DNA of 64,000 nt from Annona cherimola (taxonomy: Eukaryota > Streptophyta > Magnoliopsida > Magnoliales > Annonaceae), in contig CM059971.1 of NCBI GenBank assembly GCA_030490835.1, positions 125,272,564 to 125,336,563 of the forward strand, given 5' to 3'. Positions 35,230 through 45,765 of the stretch are shown here, in pieces (the first letter of the stretch is position 1; each line of letters begins with the position of its first letter). The notes beneath the pieces are model-generated. The model was not told the origin of the DNA, ran no database searches, and saw only the letters and a program-made list of their open reading frames with translations. The position numbers were made by a program, and so were the translations under genes.

Positions 35230-35425
35230 ACAATTAATGAGTTACAAACATGAGCATAGCCTAATTGGTAAGAGCCTTGGCTTGTGTTCAGGTGGTCCAA
35301 ATTTCAATCCCCATTGAGATCATTATGTTCAAGTTTTGTGCAATTTGTAAGTTACTAACATGAGCATAGCTTGATTGGTAGAAGCCTTAACTTATGTTTA
35401 GGAGCATTATGTCCTCTTATTTTGG
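35230..35425 (+). repeat. Tandem pair of tRNA-like SINE heads
   Basis: Two copies of ATGAGCATAGC(C/T)T(A/G)ATTGGTA (A-box-like) begin at about 35251 and 35359. The first is followed by CCAAATTTCAATCCCC, a diverged B box. The preceding sequence AAGTTTTGT(A/G)CAATT...GAGTTAC is duplicated with them, so the repeat unit is about 108 bp. Confidence 0.5.
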
Positions 35426-35559
35426 TGAAAAAATGTACATGGTCTAAATTTGCTTAAAAATGTATACAATCATGTGTAAATTAGAAAAAAAATTAATTTA
35501 TTTACATATATGTTATAATATAATAACCTCGAATAGAATTATTTTTCATGATAATATAA

Positions 35560-36340
35560 AGAAGAATGATCCTGTTAACTTGAATTAAGTAAATGTTTCG
35601 CTTAGCCCATCTTAAGTAACTTATTTACAACAACTTTTTTTACTTTTTTCTTCATACATTTACTTATCTAAGTATATTTAATATATAGACCAAGTTTTTC
35701 AATTTTTGAATGAAAAATAATCCTGTTACCCAGATTAAGCAAATTTCCCGCTTAGCCAGCCTCAAAAAATTCATTTACAATATTTTTTTATTTTTCTTCG
35801 TACACTTGTTTCTCTAAGTGTATTTAACGTATAAATCAAGTTTTATCATTTTTGAAAATGTATATATATATTTTTTGAAATTTTTAAAAATAAACATATT
35901 TTAAATACACATATTTTTAAAATTATCAAAAAAATATATACACATATCTAAAAAATGATAAAACTTGGTTTACATGTTAAATACACTTAGATAAACAAGT
36001 GTATAAAGAAAAAGTAAAAAATAATTGTTATAAATGAGTTTTCTGAGTTGGGCTAAGCAGAACATTTGCTTAGGATCATTCCTCTTTTTGGATGTGTATA
36101 TATTTTTTTGATAATTTTAGACATTTATGTGTATATATGTATTTAAAATATTTATATATTTAAAAATCTTAAAAAATATATACACATATCCAAAAATGAT
36201 AAAACTTGGTTTATATGTTAAGTATATTTAGATAAACAAGTATATGAAGAAAAATGCAAAAAAATTTGTTTTAAATGAGTTTTTTGAGGTGCGCTAAGTG
36301 AGGTATTTGCTTAACCTGAGCTAATAAGATCACTCCTCTA
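35560..36340. mobile_element. Composite foldback element, family D
   Basis: Left end GATCCTGTTAAC...TTAAGTAAAT...GCTTAGCC and right end (inverse) GATCTTATTAGCTCAGGTTA...GCAAATACCTCACTTAGC are inverted. The end unit also occurs internally, near 35713 and 36060, so two or three copies of the same arm are stacked. Arms carry the common core (TCTAAGTGTATTTAACGTAT and its inverse). Confidence 0.7.
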
Positions 36341-36996
36341 ATATAAATAATTCTAAATAAAATAAATAAAGTATATCTCTCATCAGTCATCAAGGTAATA
36401 ATAATTAATAAAATGGCACGAAAGTAGAGTTTAATAGAAGGAAAACTTATACACACTTCCCTACTCTCGAAATTGAATCCTCGAGCATTCAAAGCTCTTC
36501 CGAATCCATACTATTTGATCTCTCCTATTGTTTATTTTATTGCGTGAAAGCGATAGTAATTGGTATGGATGTATCAGGATTCTTAGTTTATAAATCAGGA
36601 GTTTAAGGGAGAAGATTCATAAAGACATATATATATGGAAAATTTTACAGTGCATGTGACTGCACCGTGCAGTCCATGCACTGTGGGCCCCACATGATCA
36701 TAAATGAAAAATCTACCCCACCCATTATATTTAGAATTGTTCACTTCATTAGCATACTAATTTTTATCCAAATTCAACATGTGTGTGATCCCCATCTTAA
36801 AATTGTGCAAAATCAACATAATAAAATAGTTTATGGGTGTGTTTGGTTGGAGATAAAACTTTTGATGAAAAGTTTTTGGAGTAAAAGTTGTCAAATCAAT
36901 AAAAAAATGATGTGATATAATAGGAGTAATGATGAGGAGTAAAGAGAATAAAGTTAAAATAGATATTTTTTTTTTTGATAACGGGTCTATTCTATA

Positions 36997-37027
36997 CCTA
37001 CCCTCTTTCAATTTGAGAGGGAGTAGG
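36997..37027 (-). other. Stem-loop at LINE ORF2 end / 3' UTR
   Basis: The plus strand reads CCTACCCTCT, a short loop around TTCAATTTG, then AGAGGGAGTAGG: an 11-bp stem with one bulge. It overlaps the ORF2 stop and lies about 20-60 bp before the poly(A). 3' stem-loops are recognised by the RT of some LINEs; a role here is inferred. Confidence 0.6.
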
Positions 37028-40000
37028 GATAGAAAGATCCAAGTAATTCATAGCCAAAAAATTGTCTGTACAAATTTTCCCAACAACAGCATTGGGGGGA
37101 GTACCCCACCACGACAGACAGTTTGTGGTGGACACCGCAACAAGATCAGCAAGGGAATGCGCCACTGCATTTCCCTGCCTTAAAACATGATGGACAGAAA
37201 AGGACTCATTTCCTCTAAGAATAGATCTAATATCATCAATGATAAAACCAGCAGGGGAGGAGAGAGGGTCATCATTGGATAGGTAAGCAGAAAGCAGAAG
37301 AAAGTCCGTCTCAAACAGAGCAAATCTAATTTTTAGTTGAACGGCCCACCTAATCCCCAGCAAAAAGGCGGTCGCTTCAGAGAACAACGGCTCACAAGAC
37401 CCATGACGTTTCCAACCCCGTGCAGCAATAAAAAGCCACCTAGAATCCCTGATCACAGCCGCACAGCCAAAACCATCCATAACCCCTCGATTTCGAGCAT
37501 TCGTGTTGATCTTGACAAAACCAAGAGGCGGTCTGAGCCATCTAGTAACCAATGCTCGCGTTAGCGTCCCCGATTGGATTAACACCTTCGCCGAATTGAA
37601 TTGGTTGCGAAATTCAGTGCACCAAGCAATGGTATCAGAAATACACGGTAAAGTTCCATCCGCTCTCAGCTTGTTCCTTAGAAACCAGATCCTCCAACAG
37701 CACAGGATAAAGAAACCCAAGTCGTCGTATCTCTTTGCCTGTACCCGAGCCTCCAAAATCTCCATAACAGTCGCCCCGTGAGGACCCGGACCAGCTGCAA
37801 TCAAACACACCCCACCAGTCACACCACAATCCAAGAACAAGTGATTTATATTTTCCGACTCAACTCCGCAGAATGTGCAGCGTGTATCAATTTCAATGCC
37901 CCTATGATTCAGATTCTGACGGGTTGGAAGAGCGTCCCTTGCAAGTCGCCATCCAAAGATGAGCACCTTTTTGGGTAATGGCAGCCGCCAGATTGCCCCA
38001 AAGATGTACGGGGCACAAGGGAGTGTTGTCCCCAAACATAGTAATCTGTAAGCCGACCTTACCGAGTATCGTCCATTAGGTTCATGGGTCCAGTATTGAC
38101 AGTCAGCCACTTGCCCCTCCGGAATGGGGATTCCGCAGACCTCCTGCCACCGATTCTCACCCAGCGCCGCAATCACCCTGTCCCTTATCCAAGACTTAGA
38201 ATCGCTGTCAATAAGGTGACTGACCGTCATATCCTCTGGTAGGTGTGAAGGAAGGGGCCCCGCTTTCCACACCTTAGAATCCAGCCAAGTATCAGAAAAA
38301 ACCTTCACCTGGTTCCCCGTGCCAATCCTCCACCGGCACCCCAATTGTATCACATCTCTTGCTTTCAAAATACATTTCCAAGTAAAGGAGTCCGATGGCT
38401 TTGACTTGCAACTCCAGATGTCAGTAGTGGGAAAGTATCTGGCCTTCAGAACATTGAGGCAAAGGGAGTTGTTACCCGATACAAGACGCCAGACCTGCTT
38501 GGCGAGGAGCGCAAGGTTGAAGTTGTGGAAGTCCCTGAAACCCATCCCGCCACCGCGCTTGGACTTGCACATGTCCTTCCAGGCGACCCAGCTCATCTTC
38601 CGTTTGCCATCATTCTCCCCCCACCAAAATTTACTTATCAGCCCGTTTAGGGCATTACAAAAAGATTTGGGCAATAAGAACAGGCTCATAGCGTATGACG
38701 GTATCGCCTGACACACCGCTTTGATCAGCACTTCTTTCCCGCCTGCCGAGAGCAACTTGCCTTTCCATCCCTGAATGCGGTTCCAGACCCGATCCTTGAT
38801 ACCGCTGAAGAAATCTCCCTTTGATTTTCCTAACCAAGCAGGGAGGCCCAAGTACTGGTGAAGGTCCCGCCCGGAGGACCTAAACATTTGGATCAGCCTT
38901 GATCTTGTGTGGGAGTCAACATTTGAGCTGAAAAGTATAGCCGTTTTGTCCACATTTACCATCTGGCCCGATTCACCTGCATACTGGTTTAAGAGTTCAA
39001 GTAGGTGTCCCACCTCTTCCACATTTGCCCGAGTAAAGATGATCGCATCGTCCGCGAACAGCAGGTGGGAGATCGTCGGGCCCCTCTCCCTAAGTCTGAT
39101 ACCGTGGATGGCGCCTCCAGCCACCGCCCTGTAGATCAGAGCCGAAAGCCCCTCTGCGCACAGAAGAAATAGATAAGGGGAGAGAGGATCCCCCTGTCGT
39201 AGGCCCCTTTGGGAGTGGAAGAAAGAAGACTTGAAGCCATTGATATTCACTCGGTATTTGACAGTAGAGATGCAACTCAGAATCCAGCTTACCCACACCG
39301 GGCAGAAGTTCATAGCCACCATAACCCGCTTAAGGAAGTTCCATTCCACCCTGTCATAGGCCTTGGACATATCAAGCTTGATTGCCATCTCGTGCTTGCG
39401 CCCCCTCTTCCGCATTCGTAAAGAGTGGATAACTTCGTAGGCGATGAGCATATTGTCGGTGATGAGGCGACCTGGGACAAAAGCGCTTTGCTCGTCGCCA
39501 ATGATGACATGAAGGATCTTCTTAAGTCGATTAGCCAAAACCTTAGCCAAAATTTTATACACAACATTGCACAGACTGATTGGCCGGAAATGGGAGAGAC
39601 ATTGAGCTTCGGCAGTCTTCGGTATTAAGATCAAGGTGGTTGTATTCAGATCCTCAATTAGTCTGCGCTGCCGATCCAAATTCCTTTCCATCATGAACTG
39701 TTTGCACCACTTTATAATATCGGCCCCCACAGTGCTCCAATGACATTGGTAAAAGCCAGCCGACAGTCCGTCCGGTCCCGGCGCCTTTGTAGGACCCATA
39801 CTTTGAACCGCCATGGTTACCTCATCAGTTGAGAGAGGTTTGGTCAGACACAACCTTTGCTCATTGGAGATTCTTCTCAGAATGCAGTTCTCAACCCATG
39901 GTGCCGAGGCGTGTGAGGTCGCCGAGAAGATATCAGAGAAGTGCTTAGTCGCCAAATCCAAAATCTGGTCCTGCCCCCTTACCCAGTTACCATTAGAATC

Positions 40001-41128
40001 CCTTAAAGCATCGATGGTATTTGTTCTTCTTCTGTTGGACGCCATACGGTGGAAAAAACTTGTATTTCGATCACCCTGGTGGAGCCAATGCGTCTTTGCC
40101 CGAACCCTCCACAATTGCTCTTCATCCTCCAGCAGAAGATTGATTTGGCGTTTCAGTTTCTGAATAGCGCAGTCCCTTTCATCACTTGGGTCCATTGCGG
40201 AAAGAGCCTCAACCTCTCTGTGTTTGCGCTCCATACTCTTCCGAAGATTACCCCTCTTCCGACGGTTCCACCTAGAAAGTTCCGAGGCGAGCCGCTTGGT
40301 TTTCCAACAAATCTTATCCCCATCATGCAACCCCCTTGGCGTCAGAGATTCCCACACCTGGTTCACAATTCTAGTAGCCCCATCATCTCTATTCCAAAAT
40401 AGTTCATACCTGAAATCCCTTGGCGGTCTTCTTCTACCCATGTTTGAATCAAGCACCAATAGTAGCGGACAGTGGTCTGATGTCGGGGATTGAAGGTTGG
40501 TGATCATCGCATTAGGATGGAGGTTAAGCCATGATGGGGTAGAGAGGCCCCTATCAAGCTTCGCTTCCACCCTAAGATGTCCCCGTCTGTTATTTGTCCA
40601 TGTCATTTGCGCTCCTGAAGATCCCAAGTCCATAAGGTTACAAGAGTCAGTGGTTTCGCGGAAACGATCCATTTGGGCTTGGGGCCGAGGTCTTTCGCTA
40701 ATATACTCGTCATGTGATAGTACCTCATTGAAATCCCCCATTACAAGCCAGGGGTTCGTGTCTTCATAGCTCAGTTGATTGAGAGTGTGCCAGCTCAGGT
40801 GTCGTTGGTGAGTTTCAGGGTGTCCGTAGAACCCGGTAAATCGCCACCCGCAAAAATCGGCATCAATGTGGTGGAAGGAAAAGCTTCTGATAGTAGCAGC
40901 TTTGGTGTTATTCCACAGAAGGGTCATACCTCCCCTCCGTGCCTAAGGGTCCACCACAAAGCACCCGTCAAAATGAAGTCTTCTTCTGATACCGTCCATT
41001 TCCTTTGAGTAGCATTTTGTTTCACAGAGGAAGACCAAACAGGGCTCTTTTCTCCTAACCAGATCTAGGAGGTTCCGAATTGCCCGGGGGTTCCCAAGCC
41101 CCCGGAAATTCCAAGCTAGGATTGCCAT
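36998..41128 (-). pseudogene. LINE ORF2 (endonuclease, RT, RNase H) with one internal stop
   Basis: The likely start is MAILAWNFRGLGNPR at 41128. The frame is continuous to 36998 except for a single TAG at 40943-40945, about 60 residues in. Domains: apurinic-type endonuclease with the FCGWRFTGFYGHPE, MGDFNEVL and SDHCPLLL motifs; RT with FRPISLCNVVYK, KLDMSKAYDRVEW, QGDPLSPYLF and the catalytic FADD; zf-RVT with RCTFCGVESENINHLFLDC; and a C-terminal RNase H (SEATAFLLG, ETD, GNAVAHSLAD). The first RNase H aspartate, usually in a N(V/T)DA/G motif, appears as Asn in KINTNA. It cleaves target DNA and copies LINE RNA at the cut. The stop probably blocks the protein. Confidence 0.92.
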
Positions 41129-41129
41129 A

Positions 41130-43024
41130 TTAGTTGAGGCGTGGCTGCAGGCTACCCGCAGCCACCGCCTCAATCATATCAGTCCGCAGCCCTTGTCTGC
41201 TTCTCTTTTGTGTTCCTCTCAGATCTTCCCCTTCACTGGACAGGCCCCTCTTAGAAGAGGCCGCATGCTCAGGTTGGCAATCCATCCTTTCAGTTATGTG
41301 TAATTCATCCCGCATTCGGGCCCTCCTCTTCCACTTGTTTCCCCCCTGCTTCTGGGATACACAGCCCTCTCCCTGTTCCTCCATCCCTAAACCATCCCAA
41401 ATCTGCACCTCATACAGCCCATGTAACTCCCCTTCAGTGTGACGCTGATCGTTCCCCCACTTTGACATGCAATTCTGGTTTGGACATTCTCCCTCAATCT
41501 GCCTCCTTACGCCAGTCCCATAAACAGATTGGTGAAGCACCTCCTTTTCACCATCCTGCTGAATTCCTGCCTGCACACAAGAAGAAGCAAGCTGCAGATC
41601 CTCCCTGTCCCACTGCCGCAAATCCCTAGTTTCAGTCCCCAGAATCACAGCCTTCGATGGCGCTGATTGGTATTGCTTTGTAGCCGCCAAGATCACAGCA
41701 GTCGACGGTGTAGACTGGTTGTGCCATGTAGAGATGGCGCTGGAACTCTGCCTGGGCAGAGCGTCACCTCCAGCCATCGCAGTCGCTGGCACCGGGCAGA
41801 GGAGCTGTGCAGAAAAGGCCATGGAAGTCGCTGGCACCGAGCAGAGATGCCTTGCAGAAGTGGCCTTGGACGTCGCTAGCGCTGGGCAATATTGCTGTGC
41901 AGAAATGGCCACGGAAGTTGCTGGCGCTGGGCATAGATTCAGTCAGAGATGGCCGTGGCAGTCGTTGGCATCGGGCAGAGATGCAGTGCAGAAATGGTCG
42001 TGGAAGTCGCTGGCGCTGGGCAGTGGTGCTGTGCAGAATTGGCCGTGAAGCACCCAGGTTGGACGTCACCCTCATTCGTTGTCTCGCCGTGGCTTTGCAG
42101 CTGCCCATAAAGTCGGTATTCCTTACCACTGTGTTGCTGATCCTGATCCATTTCAGCAGGAATCTCTCTGCTACTGCAACAGGTTTGCTCGTCTTCCACG
42201 CACCGGTCCCCCTCAACTGCTAGGTTGTCCCAATCCCTGCAAGGAGCTCCCGTGTATTTGATAGGATTGGCCCTGTTACCTCTCGAAGATCCAAAGCGCT
42301 GCGTTAGGTGTTTAACCCCCACTCTGAGCCAACTGCCAAATGGCATATCATCCTCAGCTACTAACTGTTGGAGGTTCGATTTCAAAGCGCAATCACGATG
42401 TGCGTGGCCCATCCTCCCACAGATGTAGCAAAACAGGGGGAGCTTTTCATACTGGAATGAAACCCAATGTTTTTGCTGTGTTCCAATTCGAATAAACATA
42501 CCCCTTCTTAGAGGCTCCCGGCAGTCAACCCAAACATTCAACTTGATATCTGTTTCTGTCGTTTCCAAATTGGACCAACTATCAAAAGAATTTCCAATGC
42601 ATTCGCCCAGAATCTTTTTGTCAACGATGAATGGGGCACCCATGACATGCATCCGCAGCGGCGTTTTCACGAGCATTACGCGGGCGAGGTCAGTTTCTTC
42701 CTTGATTTCAGAGATGAGCACAAGATATCGTTCAAATGTCCATGGACAGCCATGCACAATTCTGTCTTTGTCCTCAACCGCCTCCAACGTGATCAGGTAT
42801 AAGTTCTCGCCAACTTCGTTGAATTGGTACGCCCCCACTGGCTTCCAAAGCCTCCGCATCATCCCCCTGAAAATGTATTTGTTGTAGGTCTTTGTCGACC
42901 ATAGAGAGCAAAGTAGAGAAGCTCCTTGACCCGGTGAAATCTTTTTTATGGTTGCCCCTGAAATCGCCAGCGTCTGAAGCTCCGCTCCAAGAAGTTCGTC
43001 GACACTCAGTTTCAATCCCGCCAT
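41130..43024 (-). pseudogene. LINE ORF1 (DUF4283, zinc knuckle), frameshifted
   Basis: The probable start is MAGLKLSVDELLG at 43024; a further methionine at 43174 is only 10 bp from the element end. The first 360 residues or so contain the DUF4283 RNA-binding domain (LWSTKTYNKYIFRGMMRRLWK onward) and a CCHC knuckle C-Y-I-C-GRMGH-AHRD-C. The frame stops at 41939, inside a 45-bp repeat tract, and continues in another frame from about 41912 to 41130. One repeat unit there is 44 bp, which explains the change. The C-terminal part is Gln/Arg-rich with no known domain. ORF1 proteins bind the LINE RNA. Its stop and the ORF2 start form TAATATG. Confidence 0.85.
41770..42050 (-). repeat. 45-bp coding tandem repeat in LINE ORF1 (about 6 copies)
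   Basis: The motif (A)GTCGCTGGC recurs at 41781, 41826, 41871, 41916, 41960 and 42005 on the plus strand. Spacing is 45 bp except for one 44-bp step (41916 to 41960). Translated it is a 15-residue unit of the type SAQ-x-x-CP-x-PAT-x-x-x-x. Confidence 0.9.
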
Positions 43025-43547
43025 TCCTTGCAAGCCGTCGCTTCCGAGGCCACGAACACGACTAACCCAACTGTCTTGAGCTCCCGACCACCTCTCACGA
43101 CTGCCCGTAGATCCCAAGGCACCCAGCCGCCACCGAGAGCCGAGCGCACCACCGGTGCCTGTCGGTCCTACCACGGAGCAGACATTAAAATAGATATGTT
43201 AGTTGTATGGGTAGTTGTGTAGAAATGATTGAAAAGTAGGGTAGTTTGTATAAAAAAATGTGAAAAAATAATTAAAAAATGGAGTAATTATGGAGAGTGA
43301 AAAGTTTTAGATTGAAAAGTTTTAGTTGACATTTTTTTACCTTAAACAAACACACCCATAAATATCAAGTTTAAAGTGATATTTTCAACATCTAAACTAT
43401 GATTTTTCAACATCTAAACTATGATATTTTCAACATCTAAACTATGATTTTTATATGGATAAATAATTGTATAAAGTTTCATTATAATCTAATATATGTA
43501 GACCCATTTTATAGCGATGCAGTCCGTCTGCATATGAATGTCTCTCT

Positions 43548-44705
43548 CTCTCTATATATATATACATGGAAAATAATCAAGTGCATTCGAATTATGGTGT
43601 AGTCCGTGCACTGTGGGCCCATTTGATCATGAATGAGAAATTTACTCCACTCATTGTATTTAGAATTATTTACTTTATTAACATACCAATTTTCACCCAA
43701 ATCCAACATGTGTATACATCCCATCTTAAAATGGTACAAAATGAACGTAATAAAATAGTTTAATGCAGATACTAAGTTTAAAGTGGTAACTTTAACATCT
43801 AAACCGTTTAAAGTATGATTTTTATATGGATAAATAATTGTGTAAAGTTTCATTACATTTTAATATGTGTGGAACCCATTTTACAGTGAATTGCACCGTA
43901 ATTATGGTATAGTCCGTCTGCATAGGATAGATTCTCTCTCTATATATATGAGAAATATTTAGGTGCAGCTTCATTGCACCACAATTACAGTGTAATTACC
44001 TCAAAATGGGCCCCATATGATCATAAAATTATAATCTACTCCGTTCATTGTATTTAGAATTATATATTCTATTACTATACCAATTTTCGTCCCAATTAGA
44101 TATGTATATGGACTCAATCTGAAAATGGTACAAATTCAACGTAATAAATAGTTTAGTGTAAATAACAACTTTACAGTTTTTTTCAACATGTAAATTATTT
44201 GCTATAAAATTTATATATGGATAAATGATTGTATAAAGTATCAATACATTTAAGTACATGTGGGGCCCATTTTGGGCCAAATGCACAATTAATTATGGTA
44301 CAACTTCACTACACAGGAAAAGTTCTATATATATATATATCCGATCATGTGTAGACTGACTGTACTGTATTACGGTGCAGTCCGCTGTAATATGAACCCC
44401 ACACATATTAGATTACAATAAAAATTTATACAATCATTTATCCATATAAAAATCATACTTTAGACGGTTTAGATATTGAAAATACCATTTTAAACTTGAT
44501 ATTTACATTAAATTATTTTATTACGTTGATTTTGCTCTATTTTAATATGGGGACTATACACATGTTGAATTTGAATGAAAATTGGTACGCTAATAAAGTG
44601 AACAATTCTATCTACAATGGGTTGGGTGGATTTCTCATTCATGATCAAGTGGAGCCTGTAGTGCAATCGCATATACTGGAACATTTTCTATATATATATG
44701 TATGT
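43548..44705. mobile_element. Tandem array of three family B MITEs
   Basis: Units at about 43548-43945 and 43945-44335 lie in one orientation and 44335-44705 in the opposite one. They are separated by TATATATATA or CTCTCTCTATATATATA. Each has TGTGGGCCC or TGGGCCCCATATGATC near one end and the CAACAT(C/G)TAAA block inside. The inverted unit ends with GAACATTTTCTATATATATA. Confidence 0.78.
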
Positions 44706-45765
44706 AGATCTATGAAGAGATCTTCTCAATCACGTAGTAGAAAACTATCATAATAAAATAAAATAAAATAAGAAAACTATCAGAAAAATAAATCCCAGGT
44801 GCACACCAGTTTTTTTTTAAAAAAAGAACTTATACCTTCGTGAAAGAAGAAAAAGGCGCGGCTTATGGGTTGGAAGCCAAAGCCGTAACTCGTAAGTTTC
44901 CTGAAAGGGCTTCTGTCCAATGCAAAGGTGCACACAGGTTGACTACTTATTTTGGCAATGTAATTTTTTTTTGGATAAAAATTTGGCAATGTAATTTTAA
45001 AAGAAAGGATACTTGTTTTCTAAAAATCAAATACTAGCCACAATGTTACGTTGGCTAGCCTTCTAATGTGCAGGCGACTGTTGTTTGATTCTTAGTGTTA
45101 GCGCCTTCCTGAGTATTTCATGAGAGTTAGGTATTTGTGAAAATGTTATATAGCAAAAGTTTTAAGAATATCTTAAGGCCTGATTGCAATATGAATTGAA
45201 ATGATTATAAAAATATATGCCCATCAAAAGATAAAATATTGATTTTTATGACGAACTTTTTAGTATAAGTTTCGGGTTCTTTTAAAATACATTATAGAGT
45301 TTGAGTAACAGATATGCTCCTCAGTTTATTAAAACTATAATATTTATAATTTTTGGAAAAATTATAGGTTTATCCCTGTTGTTATATGTTTATCTATTAA
45401 AAAATCCAAAACACTTAAAATGTTTCTTAATTTTTACGCCACTATCATTTCTTTATATATTAATTGCATGACATATACATCTTGCATAAATCAAGTCAAA
45501 TCTTGACCTCAAGACCTCCACTAAAAGGTGTATAATTTTATCTTTTTAAACACTATGAGTTGTTCAATTAAATTTCATAATTAAATTATTTACCTAATTA
45601 TCAAATTTAAGTGAATCTACTAGGCAACTCGCTTGGTCAAAAGGTCAATGATTTAACATTAATCGAACATGTTAATGGATACAGTGTCTATTAATCAATT
45701 AATTGTTGCCACAAAAAATGAGCTTTTAACTAATTGCTTAGATGGTAACATTGCGAGCCGCTAAG
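44706..45765. other. Intergenic, no gene recognised
   Basis: AT-rich. A frame at 44840-45037 (plus) has no known domain. 45040-45110 has a patch that looks tRNA-like (GTGCAGGCGACTG ... GTTTGATTC) but the boxes are not convincing. Confidence 0.35.

Larger units (their letters stand above)
36967..43184 (-). mobile_element. L1-type LINE (6.2 kb), near full length
   Basis: On the minus strand: ORF1 (about 43024-41130), ORF2 (41128-36998), a very short 3' UTR and a poly(A) of about 10 (plus-strand T run 36967-36976). It is flanked by a perfect 13-bp duplication TTAAAATAGATAT at 36954-36966 and 43185-43197. The domain set (DUF4283 plus zinc knuckle in ORF1; endonuclease, RT, zf-RVT and a plant-type RNase H in ORF2) is that of plant L1 elements. 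The high G+C content contrasts with the AT-rich surroundings. One frameshift in ORF1 and one stop in ORF2 mean this copy is not intact. Confidence 0.95.
36835..43357. mobile_element. Tourist-like MITE, family A, split by a LINE
   Basis: Ends GGGTGTGTTTGG and CAAACACACCC, inverted. The left part (36835-36966) has AAAACTTTTGATGAAAAGTT and GATGTGATATAATAGG, and the right part (43185-43357) has TAGTTGTATGGGTAGTTGTG and GAAAAGTTTTAGATTG. Joined, they match the uninterrupted copy at 55754-56029. Flanks read TTTA and TAAA, so the target duplication is not clean. Confidence 0.85.
36625..43545. mobile_element. Family B MITE split by a nested insertion
   Basis: 36625-36833 is the first half and 43359-43545 the second half of one TA-flanked MITE. 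Joined, they follow the order of the uninterrupted copy at 43548-43945: CACTGTGGGCC..., ATCATAAATGAAAAATCTAC, then AACATAATAAAATAGTTTA | TAAATATCAAGTTTAAAGTG. The two halves are separated by 6.5 kb of later insertions. The right half has a 22-23 bp unit (CAACATCTAAACTATGAT) in three copies at 43386-43453. Confidence 0.85.

Noticed and set aside
37337..42428. Many plus-strand frames across the LINE
   Set aside because: Shadows of the GC-rich LINE coding strand.
45040..45110. Possible tRNA gene
   Set aside because: The A and B box matches are weak and no cloverleaf could be drawn.
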